This document shows, one piece after another, positions 16,234-24,111 of a stretch of 27,269 nt of DNA. The notes under the pieces are model-generated. The model ran no database searches and was not told the DNA's origin. It saw nothing but the letters and a program-made list of their open reading frames with translations. Made by a program: the position numbers and the translations under genes. The DNA comes from a virus. Numbering within the stretch: the stretch's first letter is position 1; each line of letters opens with the position of its first letter. The stretch lies in the IMG/VR virus record IMGVR_UViG_3300042298_003786, positions 1 through 27,269 of that record. One strand, written 5' to 3'.

Positions 16234-17283
16234 TTAGAAAAGACGGCCCCCGCCGCCGCTTTGATTCGAGGCCTGCTGGGACTGCATCGGATTTTGCCCG
16301 AACGCGGATTGCTGGGACTGCATCGGATTTTGCCCGAACGCGGATTGCTGGGACTGCATCGGACTTTGCCCGAACGCGGATTGCTGGGACTGCATCGGAC
16401 TTTGCCCGAACGCGGATTGCTGGGACTGCATCGGACTTTGCCCGAACGCGGATTGCTGAGACTGCATCGGACCTTGCCCAAATGGGGACTGCATCGGACC
16501 TTGCCCAAGCGGCGGACGTTGGGGCTGTCCGAACATGGCAGGCATCGGACCTTGCCCAAGCGGCGGACGTTGAGGCTGTCCGAACATGGCAGGCATCGGA
16601 CCTTGCCCAAGCGGCGGACGTTGAGGCTGTCCGAACATGGCAGGCATCGGACCTTGCCCAAGCGGCGGACGTTGAGGCTGTCCGAACATGGCAGGCATCG
16701 GACCTTGTCCTAACGGAGGCTGTTGAAGCGGCTCGAACGGGGACTGCTGGGACGGCCCATACGTGGGCGGCTGAGGCTGCCCCATCGTCGACCTATAAAG
16801 CGCTCCGATTCCACCGCCCACTGCCGAAAGCTGCGAAATGCGCTGAAGCTGCTCAGGAAGAAGGCTCATGGGCTGACCCATTCCGGGCGACATCTGCATC
16901 GGCCCTTGGCCCAGCGCCGGAGGCTGGCCGAGTGCTGCTCTAAGCTGACTCATCTCTTCGGCTGGGATCGGCTGCGCCGGCCCTTGCGCCATGCTGGCCC
17001 GAAGCTTCTCCGCCATTTGTTGCGCGAACTCAGGGGTCGTGTAGGGATTTTGCATCGCCTGAGCCTGCGCCATGCCGGCCAGACGCTGCTCCGCCAGCCC
17101 GGCAAATGGCTGTGCCAGTGAGGGAAACGACTGCGCCGGCCCGGCAAGCGGCTGTGCCAGTGAGGGAACCGACTGCGCCGGCCCGGCAAGCGGCTGTGTC
17201 GGCGCGGGTGCAGGACGAGGCGCAAACTGCTCCGCCATCATCTGCCGTGCAGTCGGTCGATTCCGACGTAAAAAACTCCGCAT
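16234..17283 (-). CDS. Gln/Pro/Met-rich repeat protein, putative virion component
   Basis: 349 aa from ATG 17283 (GGGGAG 6 nt upstream; the in-frame TTG at 17289 abuts that site and is unlikely). Residues 1-20 are basic (MRSFLRRNRPTARQ). Three repeat families follow: a 14-residue LAQPLAGPAQSVPS unit, then a 17-residue unit with core LGQGPMPAMFGQPQR in four near-identical copies, then a 12-residue QSAFGQSPMQSQ unit in about five copies. The protein ends SNQSGGGGRLF. Almost all of it should be disordered. I recognise no family. Neighbours are low-complexity virion proteins, so a flexible or filament-like virion part is the best guess. Confidence 0.7.
   Translation of the reverse strand: MRSFLRRNRPTARQMMAEQFAPRPAPAPTQPLAGPAQSVPSLAQPLAGPAQSFPSLAQPFAGLAEQRLAGMAQAQAMQNPYTTPEFAQQMAEKLRASMAQGPAQPIPAEEMSQLRAALGQPPALGQGPMQMSPGMGQPMSLLPEQLQRISQLSAVGGGIGALYRSTMGQPQPPTYGPSQQSPFEPLQQPPLGQGPMPAMFGQPQRPPLGQGPMPAMFGQPQRPPLGQGPMPAMFGQPQRPPLGQGPMPAMFGQPQRPPLGQGPMQSPFGQGPMQSQQSAFGQSPMQSQQSAFGQSPMQSQQSAFGQSPMQSQQSAFGQNPMQSQQSAFGQNPMQSQQASNQSGGGGRLF
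16275..16490. repeat. 36-bp coding minisatellite
   Basis: Five almost identical 36-bp units (16275-16454) and a degenerate sixth, in frame with the 349-aa gene. Differences between full units are single bases (T or C at one site), so the array expanded or was homogenised recently. Confidence 0.9.
16492..16710. repeat. 51-bp coding minisatellite
   Basis: Four near-perfect 51-bp units beginning at 16492, 16543, 16594 and 16645, with a partial fifth from 16696. The units differ at one base (GGGG versus GAGG). It directly abuts the 36-bp array, and both share a core encoding GPM. Confidence 0.9.
17101..17197. repeat. 42-bp coding direct repeat
   Basis: Two 42-bp units (17101-17142 and 17143-17184) plus a partial third, encoding the 14-residue LAQPLAGPAQSVPS-type repeat near the start of the 349-aa protein. 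Confidence 0.8.
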
Positions 17284-17295
17284 TTTCAACTCCCC

Positions 17296-18987
17296 TTAAT
17301 TCCCGAATAGGTTCGCTTTTTTCGCCCCAGTAGCTGCGGCCACCGCCCCGATGCCAATCCCCGCTGCCTGCTGGAACGGGCTGGCAGACGGCTGGCTCGT
17401 GGCAGTCGTCGCCATCTGACTGGACGGCGCGCCACGATAAATATCGGACAGGAACGCCGCCTGCTGGTACGGAGCGTAAACCCGCTGCAAGGTATTCGCG
17501 CGCTGCGCATCCATCAACTGCTGCTGACGTGCCTGCTCGGCCTGACCGACGTTGTACAGGAAGTTGACATCGCCCTGATACATCGCCTGACCCGTCTGGC
17601 CCAGCGCACCCTGCTGAACACCCAACTGACCCATCTGCCCGCCCAACTGACCAAGGCCCAGCGCCTGCTGCTGACCGATGTTGAACTGCTGACCCGCCAA
17701 CTGGCCGATGCCCTGTCCAATGTTCTGGAACTGACCCGCCTGCTGGCCGTAAATGTTCGCAATCCCCTGCCCCGCCTGCATCATCTGCCCGGCGGCCTGC
17801 TGTCCGAGGCCTGCTTGCTGGATGCCCAACTGCCCCAAGCCTTGACCCGCACCAATCTGCTGCGCCGCCAAGTTGCCGTACAAGCCCGCCGCGCCCTGCT
17901 GCAACTGCCCCTGCTGACCAGCGGTCTGAGCTTGCAGTTGCCCGGCCTGTGCAAGCTGCTGCGCCGCGTTCTGGCCCAAGCCCGCCTGCTGCGCGGCAAT
18001 CGCGGCCTGCTGCGCGCCCAACTGCCCAATGCCCTGCGCACCAGCCATCTGCCGCTGCTGCTGTTGCTCAAACGTGGCGATTGCATTGGCCTGCGCTTGG
18101 TTGTAGCCTTGGCTCAACAGATTCGCGATCGTCCCCGCCTTCTGCTCCATCAGGCCACGCTCAAGCTCCGCACGCTGCACACCCTCCCGCGTGCCCCCAA
18201 ACGCCCCAGACCGAACCGCCTGAGCCGATAGGTTTTGTTGTGCAATCTGGCCTTGGCGATTGATTTGGCGCATCGCCTCGTCAATCACCTGCTGCTGATA
18301 CGGGTTCATGAAGCCTTGAGCCGCAGCCAAGTTGTACCCCTGAGCCGCCCCACCCAACTGCCCCAAGCCCTGCTGAATCGTCTGCTGCGCGGCGGCAAAG
18401 CCCGGCTGTGCAGCAGCTAGGCGCGCTTCTTCTGCAGCGGACATGGCGGTCTGAACGCCTTGGCCAAAGCCCGGCTGCTGGCCTGACAAGGCAGCCATTT
18501 GCTGCGCTTGCGAGAGCCCTCCCATCCCCTGCTCGATGGCCTGCGTGGCAGGAGTCAGATTGGCCTGAGAGTTCAGGAGCGCAAGCTGCTGGCCCGTGGT
18601 CAACGCGCCAAGGCCCGAGCTGATCCCGGCCGCCGCGCCCCCTGCCCGCTGGATGGCCTGCTGTGCGTCGGTAAACTGCCCACGCGTATCGGCACCTCGC
18701 AGGATGTCCGCAGCTTCTCCGGTCGTTCTAACACCGCCTGCGAGCGACTGCTGGGCAGCGGTCAGGGCGGGGGTGAACGCGCCGATTCCGGTGTCGTAGG
18801 CGCTTCGGATCGCAGTCTGCTGCCCGGGGGCAAACGCAGCGATTTCATACGCGGGAATCTGTTGGGACAGCGGCGTGCGATCGACGTTGAATGCAAGATT
18901 CTGTGCCTCTTGCAACAACTTCATCTTATAGGCTTCAACCTCCGGGGCTTCCCGGACGATTTGCTGCTGGGTGGTGATTTCTGCCAT
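17296..18987 (-). CDS. Gln/Gly/Ala-rich virion protein with short Gly-Gln periodic repeats
   Basis: 563 aa. The N-terminal third is helical. Residues 226-275 hold the most conserved-looking part: GFMNPYQQQVIDEAMRQI and SGAFGGTREGVQRAELERG, a pattern I associate with structural proteins of marine and freshwater podophages. Residues about 320-480 are a long run of Q/G/A-rich near-repeats (GLGQLG, QQAGLGQ, IGQ), probably an elongated helical or beta-solenoid-like rod. The end is Ala/Gly-rich (FQQAAGIGIGAVAAATGAKK). No catalytic motif. The ATG directly follows the upstream stop (TAAATG), with GGGGAAA as ribosome binding site. Virion role is inferred from operon context. Confidence 0.75.
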   Translation of the reverse strand: MAEITTQQQIVREAPEVEAYKMKLLQEAQNLAFNVDRTPLSQQIPAYEIAAFAPGQQTAIRSAYDTGIGAFTPALTAAQQSLAGGVRTTGEAADILRGADTRGQFTDAQQAIQRAGGAAAGISSGLGALTTGQQLALLNSQANLTPATQAIEQGMGGLSQAQQMAALSGQQPGFGQGVQTAMSAAEEARLAAAQPGFAAAQQTIQQGLGQLGGAAQGYNLAAAQGFMNPYQQQVIDEAMRQINRQGQIAQQNLSAQAVRSGAFGGTREGVQRAELERGLMEQKAGTIANLLSQGYNQAQANAIATFEQQQQRQMAGAQGIGQLGAQQAAIAAQQAGLGQNAAQQLAQAGQLQAQTAGQQGQLQQGAAGLYGNLAAQQIGAGQGLGQLGIQQAGLGQQAAGQMMQAGQGIANIYGQQAGQFQNIGQGIGQLAGQQFNIGQQQALGLGQLGGQMGQLGVQQGALGQTGQAMYQGDVNFLYNVGQAEQARQQQLMDAQRANTLQRVYAPYQQAAFLSDIYRGAPSSQMATTATSQPSASPFQQAAGIGIGAVAAATGAKKANLFGN

Positions 18988-20964
18988 TTATTTCCCCTTA
19001 ACCGGGCCGCCTTCGAGCATCTTCATCATCTTGTACATCCGAGCTGCGCCTTTTCGCCGGCTACCGTTGCCCGCATTACGCACCGCACGGGCGGTGAACA
19101 CAAACTCACCGTCCGACAGCATGGCCGGAATGGAGTCAGAAGTCCCGGTTCCCGGGCCGTTGATCGCGCCTGTTTTGCGCGGGAACTCCGTCGTGCGCAT
19201 CTCACCGCCGCTCGCGGCCGTCCGGATGGGCCCGAGCGGAAGGCCGAGGCCGTAAAGGCCGCTTACATTGTAGGGCTGCGGGATGCCGCCAACGGTCTGA
19301 GTAACCCCCGTCGGATTGATCACTGGAATGCCTCCCGGAGGGGGCTGGATATACGGAGAGGGCGGGATATACGGAGAGGGAGGCCGAATCCCGGGCGAGG
19401 GCCCGGGTGTGGCCGGGTTATCCAATCCGCCCCGGAACATGTCTGGGTTCTCGCGTATGTAATCCAAACCCGTCTTTGGTGTAAAAAGCGGGTTCGGGTT
19501 CGAGGGCTCTTTTTTGAACGCACCAGTGGCGGCGGCAACCGCCGTACCAGCCGCTGCCAACGGAGCGTATTGACGGATCAGACCAGCATCCGCCGGCAGC
19601 CCGGGCCGGCTCGGGGAGAGGTATTGGTTGTAGAGGTCCTTTGCGCCAGTGGTCAGGCGGTCCAACATGCCGGGCTGCGCAGGATTGGCTCCCGGAGGCA
19701 GTAACTGCCCCGAGGCAGAGTACGGCGTCGAAGCAGTGGTTCCCATCTCCCCGGCAAAACTCGGCGCAGAGGGAGAAGCCATCAATTCACCGGTTGGCGA
19801 GTAGGCTCCCGTGCCCATCTCTCCGGCAAAACTCTGCATCATCGGCTGCTGCGCAGCCCCGGCTTGCAAACTTGCCGGGGCCGGCGGACCGGTTATCTCG
19901 GCAGAGGGCTGTGCCCCGCCCTGCTGCGCCGCTTGGGCCGTGGGCCCTGACAAGGCCTGCAAGCCCCCCGACACAAGGCCCGCCGTCGCACCCATCTTGA
20001 GCGCCTCTTTGGGCTTCATCCCCAAGAGTAGCCCCGCACCCGTGCCCAGTGCGCCGGTGGTCAAGCCCGTGTTCAGTGCGCTGCCGGCCGCGCCGGGCAA
20101 CACACTGCCAACAGACTGAAGCGGGCTGACACCACCAATCGTGCCGCCACCGCCCACATAGCCCAGCGCACCGGAAATCAAGGCCTCTTTCAAGCCACCA
20201 CCCGCCGCCAAGGCCGTGGTCGCCCCAGCAACACCCGCCGCAGCGGCCGTGCTGGTCATCAGGCCCATGCCGGCCGGCCCGAGGACCGTGGCCAACGCAA
20301 TCGTGCCGATGATCCGGCCGACCGGGGATTGCAAGACCTTTTTGACGGCGCTGCCCAGCTTCTTGAAGAACTTCTTGAAATATTCCGGCAAACCCGTGTT
20401 CGGGTTGATCGTTCCAGATCCACCCTGAGCCTTGAGCATCGCCGCTTCGTCCGGCGTGATGTGCGCCAGCATCGTGTCGCCGTTCCGACCCTGCGAGGCC
20501 AGATAGCCGGCCATGTCGGCCAATCCGCCTTGGGCCATGGCCATCGGGGCCGCCATCGGACCTTCGGTCATCGGCTGCATCGCGCCTTGGGCCTGCGACA
20601 TCTTGAGCTCGTTCAAGACTGCAAGGGCCGCGCCCACGAACACCGGATCGTACTCTTCCGGCATGTCGCCCGGGTCGATCATGTCCCGCGCCAGCAACTG
20701 CTGCAAGATCTGCTGGTAGTCTTGGGGGTTGTTCGTCAGGTGCTCAAAGACAGAGAGAAGCTGGTCAATCTCACGCGGGGTAAGGTCCACATCCGCCAGA
20801 TTCTCGCGCAAGGAGGCCTTCATCTCCTCAAGCGCCTGAGGATTGGTCATGCCCAGAGCGGTCTTCGCCGCATCATAGGAGTCCGCGCTTGATACAGCCG
20901 TCGGAGCAGGCTGCTCAGGCATGCCCTCCCCCATGGGGAGCGACATGATTCCTTCGTTTTCCAT
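18988..20964 (-). CDS. Putative membrane-active virion/tail protein with GPGTGTSDSIPAML motif
   Basis: 658 aa. Residues 45-125 are helical. Then comes MAMAQGGLADM at 141-151, NGDTMLAHITPDEAAMLKAQ at 161-180 and NPNTGLPEYF at 188-197. A cationic amphipathic helix (KKFFKKLGSAVKKVL, 197-211) leads into a Gly/Ala-rich hydrophobic region (213-275). The middle is Pro/Gly-rich linker. The C-terminus (597-658) carries GPGTGTSDSIPAMLSDGEFV, a motif I know from the ends of phage tail and tape-measure-type proteins. This suggests a virion protein that touches or crosses the cell membrane during DNA entry. A strong site (GGAAAGGA) precedes the ATG, and a promoter lies at 21039-21068. Confidence 0.7.
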   Translation of the reverse strand: MENEGIMSLPMGEGMPEQPAPTAVSSADSYDAAKTALGMTNPQALEEMKASLRENLADVDLTPREIDQLLSVFEHLTNNPQDYQQILQQLLARDMIDPGDMPEEYDPVFVGAALAVLNELKMSQAQGAMQPMTEGPMAAPMAMAQGGLADMAGYLASQGRNGDTMLAHITPDEAAMLKAQGGSGTINPNTGLPEYFKKFFKKLGSAVKKVLQSPVGRIIGTIALATVLGPAGMGLMTSTAAAAGVAGATTALAAGGGLKEALISGALGYVGGGGTIGGVSPLQSVGSVLPGAAGSALNTGLTTGALGTGAGLLLGMKPKEALKMGATAGLVSGGLQALSGPTAQAAQQGGAQPSAEITGPPAPASLQAGAAQQPMMQSFAGEMGTGAYSPTGELMASPSAPSFAGEMGTTASTPYSASGQLLPPGANPAQPGMLDRLTTGAKDLYNQYLSPSRPGLPADAGLIRQYAPLAAAGTAVAAATGAFKKEPSNPNPLFTPKTGLDYIRENPDMFRGGLDNPATPGPSPGIRPPSPYIPPSPYIQPPPGGIPVINPTGVTQTVGGIPQPYNVSGLYGLGLPLGPIRTAASGGEMRTTEFPRKTGAINGPGTGTSDSIPAMLSDGEFVFTARAVRNAGNGSRRKGAARMYKMMKMLEGGPVKGK

Positions 20965-20991
20965 AGAAGTCCTTTCCGTTAGTGGCCTATA

Positions 20992-21005
20992 GCCCTGTAA
21001 AGGGC
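20992..21005. repeat. Small hairpin in the leader of the 658-aa gene
   Basis: GCCCT-GTAA-AGGGC, a 5-bp stem with a 4-nt loop, lies between the predicted promoter at 21039-21068 and the start codon at 20964. It may stabilise the transcript. Confidence 0.35.
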
Positions 21006-21038
21006 CGCGCGCCGGAAAAGGACGCGTTCTCAGGCCAG

Positions 21039-21068
21039 ATTATCTGCTAGGAAACGCCCCGTTGTCCA
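21039..21068 (-). promoter_or_regulatory. Internal sigma70-type promoter for the ejection-protein block
   Basis: Minus strand: TGGACA (5 of 6), 18-nt spacer, GATAAT (5 of 6). It lies directly after the stop codon of the 110-aa gene in the only sizeable gap (108 nt) of the structural operon, giving a start near 21032. It would drive the 658-, 563-, 349-, 836- and 1210-aa genes. Confidence 0.6.
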
Positions 21069-21072
21069 CCGA

Positions 21073-21405
21073 TCAGGTACGATCCATTTCCAAATACGAA
21101 AGCCAGAAGTCCACATCTGCGGTTGACGCTGTCACCTTAAGCACATCTCCAGCCTGCATAACCAACGGCACGCCTGAAAACGCATCCAACGTCTGGCTGG
21201 TCGGCAAGACATAAGTCTTCAACATCTTGTAGGGCGTCGCCCCACCCTCCGGATACAAGGTCACACTGATGTTGGAGGTGCTGGCATTGTCATTCGTCAC
21301 ACGCAACGACGAAACGACTGCGCTATTGGCCGCCGGCGTCGTGTAAAGCGTCGTCTCGGTCGCCGATGACGGGGTCAGGTACTTCCTCAGATACTTGTTG
21401 GCCAT
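21073..21405 (-). CDS. Small beta-rich virion protein
   Basis: 110 aa, starting MANKYLRKYLTPSSATETTL. Alternating strands such as VVSSLRVTND, ISVTLYPEGG, TLDAFSGVPLVMQAGDVLKV and VDFWLSYLEMDR indicate a small beta-sandwich. Proteins with this layout occur next to tail-hub genes in environmental phages and are usually called structural. No binding partner can be read from the sequence. The ATG follows the upstream stop by 2 nt, with an extended GGGCTGACC context, so translation is probably coupled to the 237-aa gene. Confidence 0.7.
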   Translation of the reverse strand: MANKYLRKYLTPSSATETTLYTTPAANSAVVSSLRVTNDNASTSNISVTLYPEGGATPYKMLKTYVLPTSQTLDAFSGVPLVMQAGDVLKVTASTADVDFWLSYLEMDRT

Positions 21406-21407
21406 GG

Positions 21408-22121
21408 TCAGCCCGCTGAGACAAAGTTAATGGTGAGGATTACAGAGGGGATCTCAGGCCGCGTGGGCGTCGATTCGGCCGCATAGTGCTCAAGGAACAC
21501 ATCGGTGCTGCTGGCCCACCAAGCGATCTCAAGGTAGTGGGTGCTCGGATCGTTGACCGTGAAGATTCCGGTAATGGCAGGGACAATGTGAGACCAAATT
21601 GAGCCACTTTTACGCGCCGGAATGTCAAAGCGCGTCCGGCTGCTAGGATAGTTGACGCCTGTGTCCTTGGCCCAGACCTCAAACTCTTGCACCGCGTTGC
21701 TGCGGTTGGAGACCTGAAGCGTGAACGTCACCAGATATTGCCCGGAACACGGGACATAGATCTTGCTGTTGTCCACCACCCGGATGCCGTTGGTGAGCGC
21801 CACCACGTCGTAGGTCAGAAGCTCTTCAGTCGTCGTGCTGGTGAGGTCCTGATCCACATTTGAGACCAGCATCGCATGCGGCAGGATGATGCCGTTGCTG
21901 TGCTGGAAGCCTCGGATCCCGCCCGCAAACCCGCCGCCCGCGCCTGACCCGGCGGACATCCAAGTCGCCGCACCGGCCGTGTTCTCACTGGTAATCGGCG
22001 TGTAGGTGTTGTTGAGCTGGAAGACGATCTGCTCAAGCGAACGAACCAACTGGTTAAACTGCTCCGGGCTGTAGTTCGTCGTGATCGCATTCGGCAGGCG
22101 AACATTGTTGATCTTGCTCAT
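21408..22121 (-). CDS. Tail-associated protein with C1q/TNF-like beta domain
   Basis: 237 aa. The N-terminus (SKINNVRLPNAITTNYSPEQ, then FNQLVRSLEQIVFQLN) is a helix likely to trimerise or dock to the tail. Residues about 95-235 read like a jelly-roll: KIYVPCSGQYLVTFTLQVSN is typical of the C1q/TNF-like beta core, followed by further strands (EFEVWAKDTG, YLEIAWWASSTDVFLEH). Such domains are common in phage tail knobs and receptor-binding accessory proteins. The start overlaps the upstream stop (ATGA). Role in the distal tail is inferred from fold and neighbours. Confidence 0.65.
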   Translation of the reverse strand: MSKINNVRLPNAITTNYSPEQFNQLVRSLEQIVFQLNNTYTPITSENTAGAATWMSAGSGAGGGFAGGIRGFQHSNGIILPHAMLVSNVDQDLTSTTTEELLTYDVVALTNGIRVVDNSKIYVPCSGQYLVTFTLQVSNRSNAVQEFEVWAKDTGVNYPSSRTRFDIPARKSGSIWSHIVPAITGIFTVNDPSTHYLEIAWWASSTDVFLEHYAAESTPTRPEIPSVILTINFVSAG

Positions 22122-23968
22122 CTGAGGCCGTCCGGCGTGATATCGACCCGCATCGTCCCAAACCGCCAGTTGCTATCGAGCTCATCACTCTCGATCCTAA
22201 GCTGGATCTGTCGGCCCCTAGCCCGGGTATCCACCTTCTGCGTCGTCGGCGTGATGACATACGGATCCAGTGAACTCGGACTCGCCGACGCCTGCGGAAA
22301 CGGCCGCAGAAGCAACCGCACCGTCAGGTTGCCGACCTGATTTTTAAAGTCCGGGATGAACCGGCTCATCAGGAGCATGTTGTCGCCGTCGCCGATGTCA
22401 AAGTAGCCCGAGACGATGTAAGCCGGCAATGGCTCATCGATCGCGTTGACCCCGTCCTCTTGGTTGTACACCGTTGTCCGCCCAGCCGTCAGACCGTAAA
22501 TGGTGGAGATCGTCGCTTCGGTACTGTCCGGCTCATACTCGGTGGCAATCGGCTTTTCAAACGACCCAACATCCCGCCACGCGGTTCGCGGCATACTGCC
22601 CACGGACCAGACGTTCTCCAAGTAGTTGTAGGTCACGAAGCGGTCGATGTAGTCGCTCGTGAACGAGCAGTACCACCACGTCACCTCGTTGAACTGCGTG
22701 TTGATGCCGACATGCACCTTCTGCGCTTGAACGACGTTGAGGTCCTTGAACACATAGTCCTGCACCGTGCACGCCAGCTTCTTGACCGTGCCGTCGAAGA
22801 CAAAGAACGCGTCCTTGCTCATCCAATACGCCACGCCGTTGACGTCAGCCGACGCATGGGGCCCGATACAGCCACAATTCGCCCCAAGCTGCTGAAATCC
22901 GAAGGTGTAGGGCGGACCCAGATACTGCTGGCCATGGAGCGAGGTATCCGTCCAAATCAGGATCTGACCTCGCGATCGCACTGCCGTGATGATCTCATTG
23001 CCGTCCGTGAGCCTCTGTCCGCCGGCCGTGTTCGTGGCCGTCTCTGCGAAGGTGTTGATGTCCTCCTGCGCCGAAAAGCGCACAAACATCGGATCCTGCG
23101 TGCCGGGCGAGCCGATCGTGTTCTCTGTGCCAAAACAGACCAGATGCCGATCAGGCGTTGAAACCAGCGCGTATCGGCTCCGGGTGGGCGCGCCTGAAAT
23201 CGCCGTCGCACGCGGGGACAACGTGATATCCGGCGTCCACTCGTAGATGCCTCCGTTGACAAGCTGGAGGATTAGGACCTCCCCAAACGTGTCAAACTGC
23301 CAGACGCGAGACAGGAGAAGAATCGGTACACCGGAAGTACGGGGCGTGCCCCACGTGCCACTGCCCCAAGTGCCCGTGCCCCAGCCGTAGTCAAAGAAGC
23401 TGCGGTCATCGCCCACACTGATCTGATACGCCGCATCGGCCGATCCAGCCGCCGTGGCCGTGCTGGTCGCAGCGGTCGGCGAGGTGATTGCGTACTCGTC
23501 CGCCCCAACCACCTCGATGATCTGAAACTCGTTGTTCAAAGAGGCGTTGAGTATGCCGCCCGGATCGCCGGTCGTACTGCTGAATGTTACAAAGTCACCG
23601 ACTGACGCGTCATGCCCAACGTCGTTGACCACGACCCGGGTTAACCCGTTCGTGGTGTCAAAGGTGACCGTTCCAGTCGCGCGGATGGGGGTGATGTCCG
23701 CCCAGTTGCCCCCGGCAAACGCATAAACCTTCCGGTTGGTGCCCACCACCGCATAAGGCGTCCCGTCCAAGGCATTCCAAGTGAATACCTCGCTGGCCAT
23801 CCCCACCAAGTACTCAGGCCCGTCGTTGAACCACTGCCAGCCGCCCGTCTTTTCCGGTAGCCCGTAGCGAAAGCGGATGTAGTCGCCGTCCACCCAGCCG
23901 CCCTCAGCACCGTATTCGGTGTTCTGTTTGTCGATTCCGGGCTTGAGAAAGAGTCGGAGCAGGGGCAT
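22118..23968 (-). CDS. Tail nozzle/hub-like beta-propeller protein
   Basis: 616 aa. It opens with PGIDKQNTEYGAEGGWVDGD then IRFRYGLPEKTGGWQ, a start pattern I associate with podovirus tail-tube/stabilisation proteins (roles of T7 gp12 or P22 gp10). Repeated tryptophan- and glycine-rich strands (for example YGWGTGTWGSGTWG at about 192-205, then LVCFGTEN and ILIWTDTSLHGQQYLG) suggest a beta-propeller. The end (NWRFGTMRVDITPDG) is also typical. The protein would form the tail channel that closes and releases DNA. The ATG follows the 34-aa gene's stop by one base, with AGGAAAC upstream. Confidence 0.7.
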   Translation of the reverse strand: MPLLRLFLKPGIDKQNTEYGAEGGWVDGDYIRFRYGLPEKTGGWQWFNDGPEYLVGMASEVFTWNALDGTPYAVVGTNRKVYAFAGGNWADITPIRATGTVTFDTTNGLTRVVVNDVGHDASVGDFVTFSSTTGDPGGILNASLNNEFQIIEVVGADEYAITSPTAATSTATAAGSADAAYQISVGDDRSFFDYGWGTGTWGSGTWGTPRTSGVPILLLSRVWQFDTFGEVLILQLVNGGIYEWTPDITLSPRATAISGAPTRSRYALVSTPDRHLVCFGTENTIGSPGTQDPMFVRFSAQEDINTFAETATNTAGGQRLTDGNEIITAVRSRGQILIWTDTSLHGQQYLGPPYTFGFQQLGANCGCIGPHASADVNGVAYWMSKDAFFVFDGTVKKLACTVQDYVFKDLNVVQAQKVHVGINTQFNEVTWWYCSFTSDYIDRFVTYNYLENVWSVGSMPRTAWRDVGSFEKPIATEYEPDSTEATISTIYGLTAGRTTVYNQEDGVNAIDEPLPAYIVSGYFDIGDGDNMLLMSRFIPDFKNQVGNLTVRLLLRPFPQASASPSSLDPYVITPTTQKVDTRARGRQIQLRIESDELDSNWRFGTMRVDITPDGLR

Positions 23969-23969
23969 T

Positions 23970-24074
23970 TCAGTTTCCTGTCAAGGCCGCCAGCGCCTTG
24001 GCCTCCGGATCCGGAATGACCTTGTTCAAGACCTTGCCGGCAAAAGGCAAAAGAGCACTGAGCATGGGGAGCAT
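23970..24074 (-). CDS. 34-aa small phage protein
   Basis: A complete 34-codon gene with a near-perfect ribosome binding site: GGAGG 7 nt before ATG 24074. It starts MLPMLSALLPFAGKVLNKVI and continues PDPEAKALAALTGN. It fills the gap between the tail-fibre and nozzle genes, leaving one base before the next ATG. The first half is hydrophobic/amphipathic; the VIPDPEAK part resembles the short segment near the start of some phage holin-like proteins (GTA-holin type), but at 34 aa it lacks the three membrane spans. It could be a membrane-active or scaffold peptide. The gene call rests on ribosome site, tight spacing and amino-acid pattern. Confidence 0.65.
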   Translation of the reverse strand: MLPMLSALLPFAGKVLNKVIPDPEAKALAALTGN

Positions 24075-24111
24075 ATTAGGCCTCCGTTATCCCGGGGTAA
24101 AGCTGTGTGGA

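Noticed and set aside
16275-16710. Possible CRISPR array
   Set aside because: Units are contiguous without unique spacers, are in frame within a protein gene, and no cas genes lie nearby.
20985-20992. CTATAGG on the minus strand as a T7-type phage promoter
   Set aside because: Only the initiation bases match; the upstream recognition half is absent and no phage RNA polymerase gene is visible.
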